Assembly: GCF_000189635.1 (NCBI RefSeq)
Contig: NW_002476431.1
Span: forward strand, 434,001 to 498,000
Length of the DNA stretch: 64,000 nt
Direction: 5' to 3'
Origin: Tetrahymena thermophila SB210
Taxonomy: Eukaryota > Ciliophora > Oligohymenophorea > Hymenostomatida > Tetrahymenidae
Position numbers and translations under genes: made by a program
Part shown: positions 25,125 through 37,050 of the stretch, piece by piece
Layout of the letters: every line of letters starts with the position of its first letter
Position numbering within the stretch: the first letter of the stretch is position 1
The notes under the pieces: model-generated
What the model was told of the DNA's origin: nothing
Databases searched by the model: none
The model's input: the letters and a program-made list of their open reading frames with translations, nothing else

Positions 25125-27848
25125 TCGAATTATTTTACTAAATCGTATGCAATTTAAGTATCAGTATGTTATTCTTCAATTAAGTTTGTTTAACTTTCTT
25201 CTTAGCCAGCTTAGTGAAAAAAAAAACCTTTTTTATTTTTTACAAAAAAATTAATATTTAAAAGATTTTTTTATTAGTTAAACTTTATTTTATTAAGTAA
25301 ATAATTCTATTTCAAAGTTTTAATTTGGTGTTTTATGATTTAATTATTTAAAGTCATAAGCTATTTATCTTTCAAAAATCATGATAAGATTGTCAATTCT
25401 TGTCAATAATCATAAAAGGTAATTAACAATAATTCTAACAAATATTGAGATTAATTTTAATTTTAAAGAAATTTAAAATAGCAAAAATACTTTTTAGTTG
25501 TTATTCATGCTAAGTATTTAAAAATAAAATAAATTACTAGGGTTTTATTAGATAAGGTTTTGTAATCAATTTATTTGGATGCGCTATCAGAGATAGATTT
25601 TAGTAATTATTCTACTAAAGAAAATATAATTTTATTTTGAAGAATTTTATGATTCGTTGCAATCCAATTCTTTTTAAAACTTAGAAAACGACTAATAAAT
25701 ATGTTTGAACGCAGAATGTTTCTTTTTAGATATATTTAGAGGATTAGTGCTACTTTTATCCCTCTATTTATAGAAATTCGAACTGCCTTTGTTTAAAATA
25801 GGTTTGTTTTTTTATTAATATTTAAGATTTATAATTAGTTATTTCAAACCAAAGTAATTATGCTTAACAAAGAAATTAATTTTTTGATTTTAGAGCTTAA
25901 TTAAGTTTGCTTTAAATTATAGTGTAGAGAAAGACAAATAAATATTAGATGATGAAAAAGAAAAAAATTGATTGATTTTATAAAGAATAATACTAAATCA
26001 AAACCGATTGCTAAATAGTTCGATGTTGATTGAAGTATTAGATATTTCATTCAATTTTTAAATAATTATATTTATTTGCAAAGCTTTTTTTTCTCTACAG
26101 AAAAAAATATCATTCATCATTACTTTTTGTTAACTAAAACCTTATAAATATTTTTGTAAAATCAGCAAAATAATATAGTGCGTATATCTTTCAATTCTTT
26201 TTATTTTTACCATAAATTTTTTTGTTTTTTATCTATAATGTTGAGGTATTGTTATAACAAAAATTAAGTAGTATTTTACTGTTTTCAAACTTATTACACC
26301 ATTTATTTTGAGAGTGTTCTTATAATTTTATTTCTAAATTAAAATTTGAATCAATTGGCAAAAAAACAATAGACTTTTAATGAAATAATTTTAAAGTCAA
26401 TTTTTAAAAAAAAGATATTTTTATAAAATAAACCTTAATACTAAAATAAATCAATAATAGTATAGTAAGATATGCAATATAGGGCACACTTATAAACTGA
26501 ATATTAAAAATGTGCGAAAACTTTTATTCCAAATTTAGCATATTCATAAGAAAAGTCAATCTAAAAGCTTAACAATATATATTTTGTACAAAATTTTTCA
26601 TCCTATCCTATCAGTGCCCAGTTTACAGATTTTAATGTATTTACTTTTAACTTAACTTAATTATATCAATACTTTTAATTGTAAATCTTCAGTTAAAAGA
26701 TCTTAATTATTCATATATTAGCATTAAAAAATTTAATAAATAATAAACATTTAAACTTAGATGAGTTTATGTTAATAAGTAAAAAATTTAAAAATTAGTT
26801 ATTGAATATTTGAATTTTTTAATTAAATAAAATGCGCTACTGAGTATAACTAAATGTTACACTATTTAACATTTAGTAATACAAAATAAAAAATGAATGC
26901 AATTTTTAGAGCTTAATTAGATATTTTATTGAATTTGAACACAAAATTTCTTGTTGGTTAAATTACAGAATGTTTATTATTTGAATAATTAAAAAATAAA
27001 TATGAAATATTTTATCTTAAATAAATAAAGGATAAATTAGAAATCTATCAATTGTATATTATTATTTATCTATTTCTATCAATTATAATTATTACTTAAT
27101 GAATTCATATTTTTATAATATCTTCTAATCTTTATAAAAATTTAAATCAATTTCAATATATTGAATTAATTTTTTAATATTTGTTTTTATTAACTAAAAT
27201 AATTTTTTCAATTAAAGTAATTAATTGAATTTGCCTATTCAATTATGTTTAATTTTATTAAATCATAAATTTAAAAAATCTTTTAATTTTTTTAATTAAT
27301 AAAATTGTTTCAAATTTTAGTATATAATTATTTTTTAAAAATTAAATTAGTTTACTTTTAATAAATACCATATAAAATCTTATCAAATGCTTTGCTTTTC
27401 ATAAAACTCCTATTTTTTTCTGAAAAATTTTTACTCTTTATATCACTTTGACCCTTTATTTTAAGAAGATTTAACATACGAGGAGATGGATTAATGATAT
27501 TTGATTTTATAAATAAAATATATTAAAATTTTATAGTTAAATTTATTAATAAAAAATAAAATTTCCTACCACAAATAGTATATAAAAAGACGTTCATGAT
27601 ATATTAATAAAATATCAAATGATATTAATTTACGCTAAGTGATAGAAAAATTGTTTATTTATTTTTCTTTTTCAATATATTTTTATTTTGGGTGGAATAA
27701 AAATTATTTATAAAAAAAAACGAAAACAAAATATGAATTGAAGATTAAACAAATTTAAATTAAAGAAAAAAAAGTATATACACAATAGAACAAAATAAAT
27801 TATTCTATCTATTATTAAAAGTAAAGAACCAATTAACAAATTTCAAAA
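25125..27848. other. 2.7-kb gene-free region
   Basis: The longest stretch here without a recognisable gene. It lies between the divergent starts of the histidine kinase and the VAP-like gene. Open frames of up to about 85 codons occur (for example near 25700-25950), but that is expected where only TGA stops translation. A slightly more G+C-rich patch lies near 26590-26630 (CCTATCAGTGCCCAGTTTAC). Nothing recognisable as tRNA, snRNA or a repeat family was found. Confidence 0.45.
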
Positions 27849-29287
27849 ATGTATTCAAGTTAAGCGTAAAGATTTCCTTTCAATTCTTGATGGCTGCTTC
27901 AAAATAAAAATAATTTTTTATTTTTTTTTCTATGTAATAGAAGCAATAGTAGATATTAGGAGCTGACATTAGTAAAATTGAGTAAAAACAGCATAGATTT
28001 CCCATACATTCCTGATAAATATTTACATTTCATATTAACAATTACTAATGAGAGCAATTTTCATGTAGCATATAAGGTATTTAAATAAATTTTAGTTTTT
28101 AAACAAATACAAAATTTATTTTATAAATTAAAGTTTAAATCTACTTAGCCTTAGAAGTATCTAGTTAAGACCGATTAAAATATTATAGAACCTCACAAAG
28201 AAGCCAGAATTAACTTTACTATGCATCCAGATGTAAATAATTAATAAATATTCTTGTTTTGAATATCAAAAAGAATCAAAAGAATAATATGAGCCTGGCC
28301 TTTATTCTAAGCAAAAGATGTCTTTTATTTATAGAAAAATAAATTTACAATTCATATTTTAGTAAAAAAATACGCACAATTTAAAAAAAATATTATTTAT
28401 TTTAAAGCTGATTAAGGATAAATTACAGACTTTTAAAGATAATTTCTAGTTGGTTGTTTCAAAGCTTTCAAATAATGTAAATAGTTTAAAATTATTTTTA
28501 TCTTAGTAGAATTTAGTGCATTTATTTGCGAATGTAGATTAGCAAATTTAAATTTTTAACTGACACTAATTCTGATAAAATTATTCTCTTGGCTTACATT
28601 ATTGTTTTATTATAAAGAAAGAAAGCTTGGAAAATATCTTTAAAAACAATAAAAGTGTAATTGAATCCTAAGTTACCAAACTGCCAGTTAGGATTATAAG
28701 TCCTAATGGAGAAGTAATTAATAATCAGAATAAAATGACAGCATCAACAAATGTGTACCAGTCACCAATAAAAAACGGAGGAGTAAATACCAATAAATAA
28801 ATAAATTTAACATTTAACGGATTTAAATAAAAAATATAAATAATAATAGTTTGAAGCAGCAGGACAAAACCAGAGACAAAACTTGATTCCAGTAGACCTT
28901 AAAGGCCAATAAGACCCTAATTTAAAGTATCAGAATATTAATAACAGCACTGCTTTCTTAAGTTAAAAATTGCAGGAAAAGGAAGATTAACTTCATAATA
29001 TATAAAGAGAAGCGGAGAGGTACAATTAAAGTATATAAACGATGACAGCAAATAACAACAGAGCCACACCTAATGGACACACATAAGGAGGGACCAGTAA
29101 GGGAGGTATTCATTTACTAACTATTTTTTTTATTTGTATATTTTAAAGAAGTAAAATATGAATTAAAATAGGAATGTCAAAAGTTATCAAAGCAGTAGCA
29201 ATAGGAGTATTTATGGGAATAGCCTTTACATTCATATAAAATATGTACGCTAGCCGTATTGATGCAATTAACCCTTTAAATCTTTGA
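27849..29287 (+). CDS. VAP-like protein (MSP domain, tail anchor)
   Basis: A short first exon (MYSSQA) is spliced over a 77-base intron to an MSP domain. The core reads NSIDFPYIPDKYLHFILTIT, NESNFHVAYK, then FKSTQPQKYLVKTDQNIIEP and INFTMHP, as in VAP/VAMP-associated proteins that bind FFAT motifs. A linker (28600-29050) carries NGEVINNQNKMTASTN and a predicted coiled coil (LQEKEDQLHNIQREAERYNQ). The last exon adds a hydrophobic segment, VIKAVAIGVFMGIAFTFIQN, and a short tail ending NPLNL, which is the tail-anchor layout of VAPs. The protein probably sits in the ER membrane and tethers lipid-transfer proteins at contact sites. Several introns near 28220-28500 are only roughly placed. Confidence 0.82.
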
Positions 29288-30215
29288 GTTGATTTGATGG
29301 ATAGTTAAGACACAAAAAGGATTTTACTGTTTTGAGAGAAGCCATATATATATTTAGATTTATTTTTAAGTTAGAATGATAAATAAATAAATAATTAAAT
29401 AAATAAATAACTTACTTACTTAACATCTCATCTAATAAATTTTGTATAAGATTTTGGCTAATTAGAAATTTAGAATTAAAGTAATGAATCTATCTTTATA
29501 ACACAATAAATTTCATTTCAATAAACCAAATAAATATAATCTTTATTTTAAATTTAGATTTTAAGGTATTGCCTATCAAAAATATGTCTTAACCATTCGG
29601 TACTTAGTAGTCTACACTATCTATTACACTGATTAATTATTAGGTTGATTAAATTATTTTTTTTACTTTCCAAAAAATATTTATAAGTTAAATTAATAAA
29701 AGTATTAATATTATATCATTAAATATATTAATTCAATTCTATTTTGTATCTATCCTAAATATTTGCTTTTCTTGCTTGTTTATTTTATCCATTTTGTAAA
29801 TAATGCTTCCAAATTCTTCTTTTCATTTCACATTTATAAATGTGCTTAACTTATTTTTATCACCTTAGATCAGCCATTAAATAAATCATAAATCCATAAA
29901 TTGAGTAATAAATAATGCAACGATTTTATCAAATTTTATTTTTTTGTCCGTTTATTTGTTTAATAAAATTTTATTAAAATTAAATTTTTATGGAATATTA
30001 ATTAGAAATAATAAAATAATTTTTATCTAATTTTAAAAAACAAAATAATTCAATTTAGGTTTCATTAATAAAGGTTTTTATTTTAGTTTTAGGAAAGATA
30101 AAAATTCTTTAGATTTATATTTGTTTATTTATTACTCTATCAAATATATTAATCATTCAATTAGTATTAATCTAAGCAGATACAAATTTTATTAAATATA
30201 AAACAAATAGTAGAA
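29288..30215. other. Spacer with simple repeats
   Basis: A+T-rich spacer between two plus-strand genes. At about 29380-29425 there is a run of AAAT/AAAC-type tetranucleotide repeats followed by an ACTT run. A 106-codon open frame at 29584-29904 is not convincing as a gene. Confidence 0.45.
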
Positions 30216-32968
30216 ATGTTAGGTAGACAATTAAAATCCGTTTTAGCACTTGCTAAGCTAAAACACAAATATCAGGTATTATAAAGGTGCTAACACTTTC
30301 AAAATTTGAATGTTAGTTATGCTAGTTAGTTTTGTTTTTCAACTACAGAGCAAAAGAGTAGCTCAAATAAAACTGATAAAAATATTGAATGGTAGATAAA
30401 GCAATTAAATTCTACCAAAAATAAAGAAAAATATTTTTAGCAAGAAATTGTATCATCACTTTAGAATTTAGATTCTAATATTGTGTAGGAATTATTGAGA
30501 TGCATTGAAGATTATTCTTTGAATAAGCTATCCTTAATTAATCTTCTTTAAAACAGTTTATTTAAAGCATACAAGATGAATGATCTAGAAATCAAATATG
30601 TCTAGCAAATATTTAAAGAATCTTCGAATCCTTCTAAGTTAAATGAATATTTATAAATTGTTGAGTTTCTAATGGATGAACAAAATGAGGAGGTTCAGAA
30701 AATTCTTTAAAATCTTGAAATTCGCTAATTTTAGAAAGATTTTAATAAAATTTTGATTGAAAAAAAAGATGATGTAGAATTAAACCAAATTATTAAGTGG
30801 ATTAAGTTTTTCTAATAATATGATCAATCTACTGATATGAATGGTATTATAAATGAAAAAGCATTTGATGAACTTTACGACTACAATGCTAATGAGTGGC
30901 TTGAAATATTAAAAATTTACAAAAAAAGTGGTAATATAGATATTGAGTTGCTGTAATAAATGGATAAGGCACTTTAATACGAATCAGAGCTTTTATATGA
31001 AGATAGTAAACTGTTTTGCAAGTATATTTAAATTTGCGCTTCAAAGGATTTTAAACCTTCAAAAGTCTTAGAATATTAACAGTAGTTGAAAAAAATTATT
31101 ATTGAAAATAAAAAATTAATAGCCACTTCATATTTAGAAACAGTATAATTTTTTGATAAAGAATATGTGTAGAGTGTTTTTACAGAATTAAAAAGTGTCA
31201 CTAGTACTCAAAATATAGAAAATAGCATTTAATCAAAAGATATATTAATACAATTTGGGGTCATTCCTGATCCATATGCAGATTTGAAAGTAATTTTAGC
31301 TAATAAAAATAATGATTAGCTATACAATTATATCCTGAAGAGAATAAATGAAAAATCATAAAAAGAACATGCACTTTAGATTGAGGAATTATTTTTAATT
31401 ACTAAATATATTTATGAAACAAGTATGATGAAGAGAAATAGTGATTTTAAAAATCTTAATCTTCCTAATATAATTACAGAAAAAGAGTAAAAAATACTAG
31501 ATTAAATGATGCAAATTGTTAATCGCTTTATGAAAGAAAAAGCTTTTAAAAAAGTTAATTCTTTAAAACAATTTTTAGAAGTCAGCTGCATAAGCTACTT
31601 TATGGGATTCATAAAGCAGTAATAAGAATGTTACGATGCTTTATCTCCTCAATATTTAAAGTAGTTCTAAAGTGTTTTTATATTTCCTTTAATAATCTAA
31701 TTCGGAAAGTATAATAATGAATTACTGTTCAATTTAATTCCAACTTATTCATAGTATATTGTAAACAAATATATTACAAGAAATTAATTAACTTTAAATG
31801 AGGCCTTACAAATTATGAAAAATTTACATGAAATAAAGGATGTTTATATTGATTAAAATGCTAAATATCACTATAAAGAGTTTATTTATGGTGTAAAAGC
31901 TATTTCAAGATTAGTTATCAGCACTTTCTAAATGAGGATATATGCTAACTACAATGATATTAAACAAAATAAAAAAGCCTATGAAAACTTTTTCATGGAA
32001 TAAAAGGAAACTAAGTGGGAAACTCAGAAAGAAAAAATTGAAATCTCTTAGGATCTTACTTAAGAGGAATTAAATTAATTACTATAAGTATTTTATTTAG
32101 CCAACGATATGAATATTGGCAGTAAGCAATTTTATGATTCTATGGAGTAACTAGTTGTTTAGTATTATGACAAGTTTGATTTTAATTAGAAGGCTTTGGC
32201 TACTTACATAATATCGACTTTAGAAGTTTAGAATGAAGATATTGAAAAGAAAGTAGAATAAACCATCTAATCTTCTTCAGATTTCAGCCTTGAATAGGCA
32301 GTTCAGTAAGATTTTAGCATTTTTTTAGCATAATTTTTTACTTAAAAATTAATATTAAAAATAGATTTTTATCTTACTTGACAGCAAGATACTCATTGAA
32401 TGAAGACCTATGGAAAAAGTTGATTAATATTATTTAGAGAGAAGACAACCAAGGGAAGATTTTATAATTAAAGTCTGAATACAAAATTAGCCTTTATTTA
32501 AGCCGTGAATGCTTGTTACTTGAGTAAGGTCATATTTCTTTTCCTATGAATCAAGAATCTATTGATCACTTAAAAAGGATATTTGACTAAAATTAATTAT
32601 AAATGGTCAGTAAGGAAACAGCATTCACTGAGGCCATACAATACTTCTTAAATAGAATGGGTTACTTCCATGAGACCAATTAGCAAGCTTCAATATTTAG
32701 ATACTAATTTTCAAAATTAGATGAAAATAATTTAATCATTGCTTAAGACAAATTTAGTTTTATTGGTGATACAAAGACTCTAAGATCTTATAGCTCTGTA
32801 ATGATAAGAATGTTAATGAAAAAAAATTATAAACTAAAAATATTTAATGTATATGACTGGGCCAGCAAAGAAAAAAGAAGTGAGAAAATAGCCTACTTTA
32901 GATCAAAAGTTAAGGGTATGTCTTATGACCCAGAAAAACAAAAAAAGAAAACTTATTTTAATTTCTGA
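30216..32968 (+). CDS. Probable mitochondrial protein with C-terminal RAP-like domain
   Basis: Two exons joined over a 59-base intron (32306-32364) encode 897 residues. The N-terminus, MLGRQLKSVLALAKLKHKYQ, is basic and amphipathic without acidic residues, as expected for a mitochondrial targeting peptide. The body is helical, Gln/Lys/Glu-rich and without a recognised enzyme motif. The C-terminus (FSFIGDTKTLRSYS ... MLMKKNYKLKIFNVYDWASK ... RSEKIAYFRSKVKG) resembles a RAP domain, the small fold that ends FASTK-type and apicomplexan organellar RNA-binding proteins. If right, it would act on mitochondrial RNA. The helical body could then be diverged repeat units of the same system. The RAP match is by pattern only and the early conserved residues of the domain are weak. 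Confidence 0.7.
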
Positions 32969-33186
32969 AAAGTTTAATTCCGCTAAATTAGAAATATCTT
33001 TTTTTTTTAATAAAAAAATAAATTAGATTGTATTTTTTTGAAAATTATAATTGCTTTTAACGTATCTATCTATCTATCAATACAATTGTATCTAAAATTA
33101 TCTTATTTTACAGCATTAATTAATATTTAAGAGAAGTATAAAATAAAGAACAACAAAACTAAATTTCATTTACAATTAAAGTTTTC

Positions 33187-35148
33187 ATGATTGTTTAAAA
33201 TAAATTTCTCGCCATTTTAAAAATTATTATGGTGATTTGTGCCTGTTCTCGATGTTTAGAAGTAACAAAAAACTATTACAATTAATTTCTTGTGTGACTT
33301 TACATCTTAAGATTAACTTCTTTCAATAAATTAGTATAACTTGGATGAAGAACAAATTGAATTTGTGAAGGATAATTTTAATAAATTCTTCAAAGACTCA
33401 CTTTAAATTGATTATAGTAAAGGACATGGTTCGTTTAAAATTATTGTGAGAGATGAATACATATTTAGAGGATAACATTTATCATCATTTCCTTTAACTT
33501 ATTGTATGACTCCTTTTCATGAGTATCCTCATAAAGATAAGGTTGAAAGAATACTTACAAACGAACTTAGAGTGAATGATTAGAATGTTATTCAAACAGC
33601 AAATTTTGTGTTCTTGGTACTCTTTTTAAAGTCTGAAAAAAATCAATAAGACTCTCATACTAAATTTCTAAATGAATATCTTAATTTAGAGTACATTAAT
33701 AAAGCCTCTATAGTTTTTTGGGATTAATAAAAGGCATTAGAATAGCTTTAATAAAAGCTCTATTATGTTGACGTGTAATATATTAATAATATATTTCAGT
33801 AAATTGAAGGTCTAATAGAAATCACATAATTAGTCATCTAAAGTTTAGAAATTAATGAAGGTGTTGTGTTGAATAAAAATGACTTCGATAGGTCTGAAAT
33901 ACAAAAAGCTATTGCTTTTATCAAATAAAATACTATTTTTTTGAACTATGGTCAAACCATATTCAACAGAGAAGAAAAAATACTTCCCATCATCATTCCT
34001 TTCTTTGAATTGATATGTAAAATAAAAATAAAAACTTAATTTTTTTAGAATATTTCTTAATTGAACTAAAGATATAATCTATCATTTATTAATTAAGAAA
34101 TTGATTTGAAATTATTACTTAAATAATTTAAGATTAGAAAAAGATTTCGTAGATTAATTATCAGATTTTCTTGATCTTCTATATTATCATAATAAAATAT
34201 AGATAAATTTAGATAAATTACACTCTAGAATTAAATTTTCAACTCAACTATAAAATAGAATTACAATTATTTATATGTTTTTTATTTTTACCAGCGCTAA
34301 TCTCTTATATCATATTATGTGTTTTAAAAAGAATAGGGACCTTCTAATAAGTAGTAAATTCTATAAAGGCTTTGTAAAATTAGTGATTCACCTAATGATC
34401 ACATTAGAATAAATTAAGAAGAGTAATAATTGTATATTTACAGTGACTGTGATTTTTTAAAAGAGGAATTCTTTTTCATTGTACCAAGACACGAATCTTC
34501 ATTAGAACAATTCATGAATTTTGGGTAGTTTTTTTTAAAGAAAAAAAATTTATTAGAATAGATTTTTATTTTTTTTTGCTAATTTATATCTAGGGTTGTT
34601 AATGAAAATTTAGATAGTGATAGTCTAGTAGTAAAAGTTAATACGACTTCAATTTTTTAAAGCGAAAGTTAATAGAAAATTGCTGAACAGATGAATCTTT
34701 CAAATCCTATATTAAAATTAAAGACAGGGTAACTAGATTATCAATTACTTCAAATATTTTCATTGAGACACTACTTCAGGTTGAATAAATCTAAATAATC
34801 TGATTTCAAGTAAATTGAAAATGAACTAAGCTCAGATGAACAGTACACAAGATTTGGAAAAATAGGTATACAGATAAAAATTGTGTTAATATAAAATATT
34901 TTATTAATAAATAAATAGATTACTTAAAATTTTTAGAGACATTAATTATTGAACGAGGAAAGTTGAGCGATGACTGGAAGAATGTTTACACTTACAAAAT
35001 GAAAAGATACGACAGTAAATAAAGGTTTGAAAAGAGCTTGAGGGTAATTAGATTTTATTAGAGAAGAATAATAGAATCCCAAATAAAGATTCTTTAAAAA
35101 TACGTAATATATGTAAGTTTAGTCTAAGATATCAAAAAATATCTATGA
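33187..35148 (+). CDS. SET/LSMT-fold-like protein with N-terminal signal sequence
   Basis: The first exon encodes MIVQNKFLAILKIIMVICAC, a basic start and hydrophobic core like a signal peptide or anchor. A 72-base intron then joins LE to YNLDEEQIEFVKDNFNKFFK. The body resembles SETD3/Rubisco-LSMT-type SET proteins: an early I-x-R-D-EYIFRGQHLSSFPL region, a helical insert, ILPIIIPFFELI where the family has P-x2-D-x2-NH, and FFIVPRHESSLEQFMNFGVV where it has an isYG...N-x-LL-x-YGFV motif. After that comes a C-terminal helical domain (YQLLQIFSLRHYFRLNKSKQ). The catalytic Asn-His and Tyr positions look replaced, so it may have lost methyltransferase activity. Splicing around 34020-34330 is unresolved. 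The assignment to the fold is by pattern, not by alignment. Confidence 0.6.
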
Positions 35149-35878
35149 ATGGATCTATATAACATGAATAATAATAAAATATGATATATAATAAACAAAT
35201 AATACTATTTTAATTGTTGAAAATGCTTAATCATGATTGAGAGGAAGACAATAATAATTTGTTGAGCTTTCATTTATAAAAATTGCTTATTTTTGAATAA
35301 GCGAATTTCACTTTAATTAATTCAAGCATAAATAATATTTATTACTAATAAGTGTATTTTCATTTATTTATTTGTTGTATTTTTTATTCTCTTAAATAAA
35401 CTGATTTTAGAGGCAGCAAAAACACTTATAAAATAAATTATCTCACTCCCACATTTTATAATACCTATGTAAAATTAACAACATTTAAATTATAAACCTA
35501 CTATAAATTATATTTTAATTTTAATTTTTTAATTGATTTATAAATAAATAATTTGACTGATGATCGTATTGGTTATTTAATATCTTAAATAATCTGATTT
35601 CTAAAATTTTCATTCTATTTTTCTTTTTGTTTATTATTAGATTTTTTTTATTAATCTAATTTCCAATCTATTATATTTTAAGATTCACCTACTCAAATTA
35701 TGAAATATTTAATTGTAATTATATTATTGATAGAATCTACTAATTTTCCAACTCTCTGCTTTAAAAATACGAGCTTTTATCTTAAAATTAATCAAATAAT
35801 TCAATAAAAAATAAAATAAAACAAAACATCTACTAAAAATTTTTCCAAACTAATTAGAAACAACAAACCATCTCACAA
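35149..35878. other. Gene-free spacer
   Basis: About 730 bases of A+T-rich DNA between two plus-strand genes. It presumably holds the promoter and a long leader of the codon-biased coiled-coil gene. I see no RNA gene or repeat. Confidence 0.45.
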
Positions 35879-36547
35879 ATGTTCCTCTCTCGCAGAAATA
35901 ACTTCTTTGACGATATTGATAGAACTTTCGATTCTTTCTTTGATCATGATGAATTTTTCTCTAACTTTACTAGTCACGATGACTTTTTCTTGAGCAAGGA
36001 AGACTAATTAAAGAAATCTCTTTCTCAACTCCACAACTATGAAAACAGAGTTCATCATCAAATCAAAAGCCATGAAAGTTCTATCGAGCAATTGAAGAAG
36101 TCTATAGAATAAATTGAATAGAAGAAGGCTGAGATTAATCAAAAGATTGCCAAGATTCAAGAAGAAAAGAAAAATCAACCTCAAATTTAGCATCAAGACT
36201 AAACTAATACTACTAGTGATAGCAAGGTATTCAAGAAAGTTCATTACAAGACTCCTGATATGGAAATCGAAGAACAATACGATAGCCACAATCCTCAAAA
36301 TTGCTACAAAATTATCAGAAAGTAAGGATAAGCTCCCCAAGTCTTAACTGGTGCCTAAGCCAACTAAATTACTAATGAACAAACTGAAAAGCTTGAATCT
36401 CTTGGTGGTAACTTAGACACCAAGTTTGAATAGCTTTGCAGACTTGCTGGAAAGACTTCCGCAGCTTTAAGAACTTTAGTCTTGGAAAACAAGGACTTGA
36501 CTGTTGGCTAACTTTATGATTTAGCCACAGAAAGAAAGTTGGTTTGA
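35879..36547 (+). CDS. Coiled-coil protein with highly biased codons, function unknown
   Basis: An intronless 222-residue gene starting MFLSRRNNFFDDIDRTFDSF. Residues 1-45 are rich in Phe, Asp and His. A heptad-patterned helix follows at about 45-100 (QLHNYENRVHHQIKSHESSI, EQLKKSIEQIEQKKAEINQK). A globular-looking segment comes next (FKKVHYKTPDMEIEEQYDSH, NPQNCYKIIRKQ), then an Ala/Leu/Lys C-terminus. Codons are strongly biased to AAG, TTC, GAC and CAA, unlike neighbouring genes, which points to high expression. There is no signal peptide and no membrane helix. I do not recognise the family. A structural protein of cortex or cytoskeleton is possible but is only a guess. Confidence 0.8.
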
Positions 36548-37050
36548 AAAAATCTTATTACAAATATAATTTTATAAATTTAGTTAAAGTATAATATATA
36601 TTCTTCTTAGTTAGTATTACTTTTTTTTTTCTGATTAATTAACTTTTTTTTTTATATGTTGATTTTTAAAGTAGAAGTAATTTTTATTATTTTAATTGAA
36701 CTCTTTGAAAAAATAGGAAAATTATTTTAGTTAAAAATAAAATCAATAATTAAAAATTTCATGGAAATAAGTTATTAATGAGTAAAAATAGTTTAAAGTT
36801 AATTTAAAATGTTTTTTTAATTTAGATATCTTATTAATTATCCTTTCATTTTTATCAAAGTAAGAAGCGCCAAAAATTATTTATAATTATTACTACTAAA
36901 TTATAAGCATTATTTGATAAATCATTTATTTTTGTAGTTAATTTTTAAATTTAAGATCTATTATATTTTTTTTGAAATATTTATTTATTAAAATCCAAAC
37001 AAACTTAGTAAAGAACATACAAACAAAAAAAGCAATTTTCCTTATCAAAA
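36548..37050. other. Gene-free spacer
   Basis: About 500 bases of A+T-rich DNA, presumably the 3' UTR of the coiled-coil gene and the promoter of the gamma-tubulin complex gene. Nothing else is visible. Confidence 0.45.

Noticed and set aside
25700-25960. Open frame of about 85 codons starting MFERRMFLFRYIQR
   Set aside because: Its length is within chance expectation for a one-stop code, and its composition matches the surrounding intergenic DNA.
29584-29904. 106-codon open frame starting MSQPFGTQQSTLSITLINYQ
   Set aside because: The first 20 codons look coding-like, but the rest reads as translated A+T-rich spacer and no family or intron structure supports it.
36008-36347. Overlapping frames on both strands of the coiled-coil gene at 35879-36547
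   Set aside because: They are shadows of the real gene. The codon bias and the continuous heptad pattern belong to the plus-strand frame ending at 36547.
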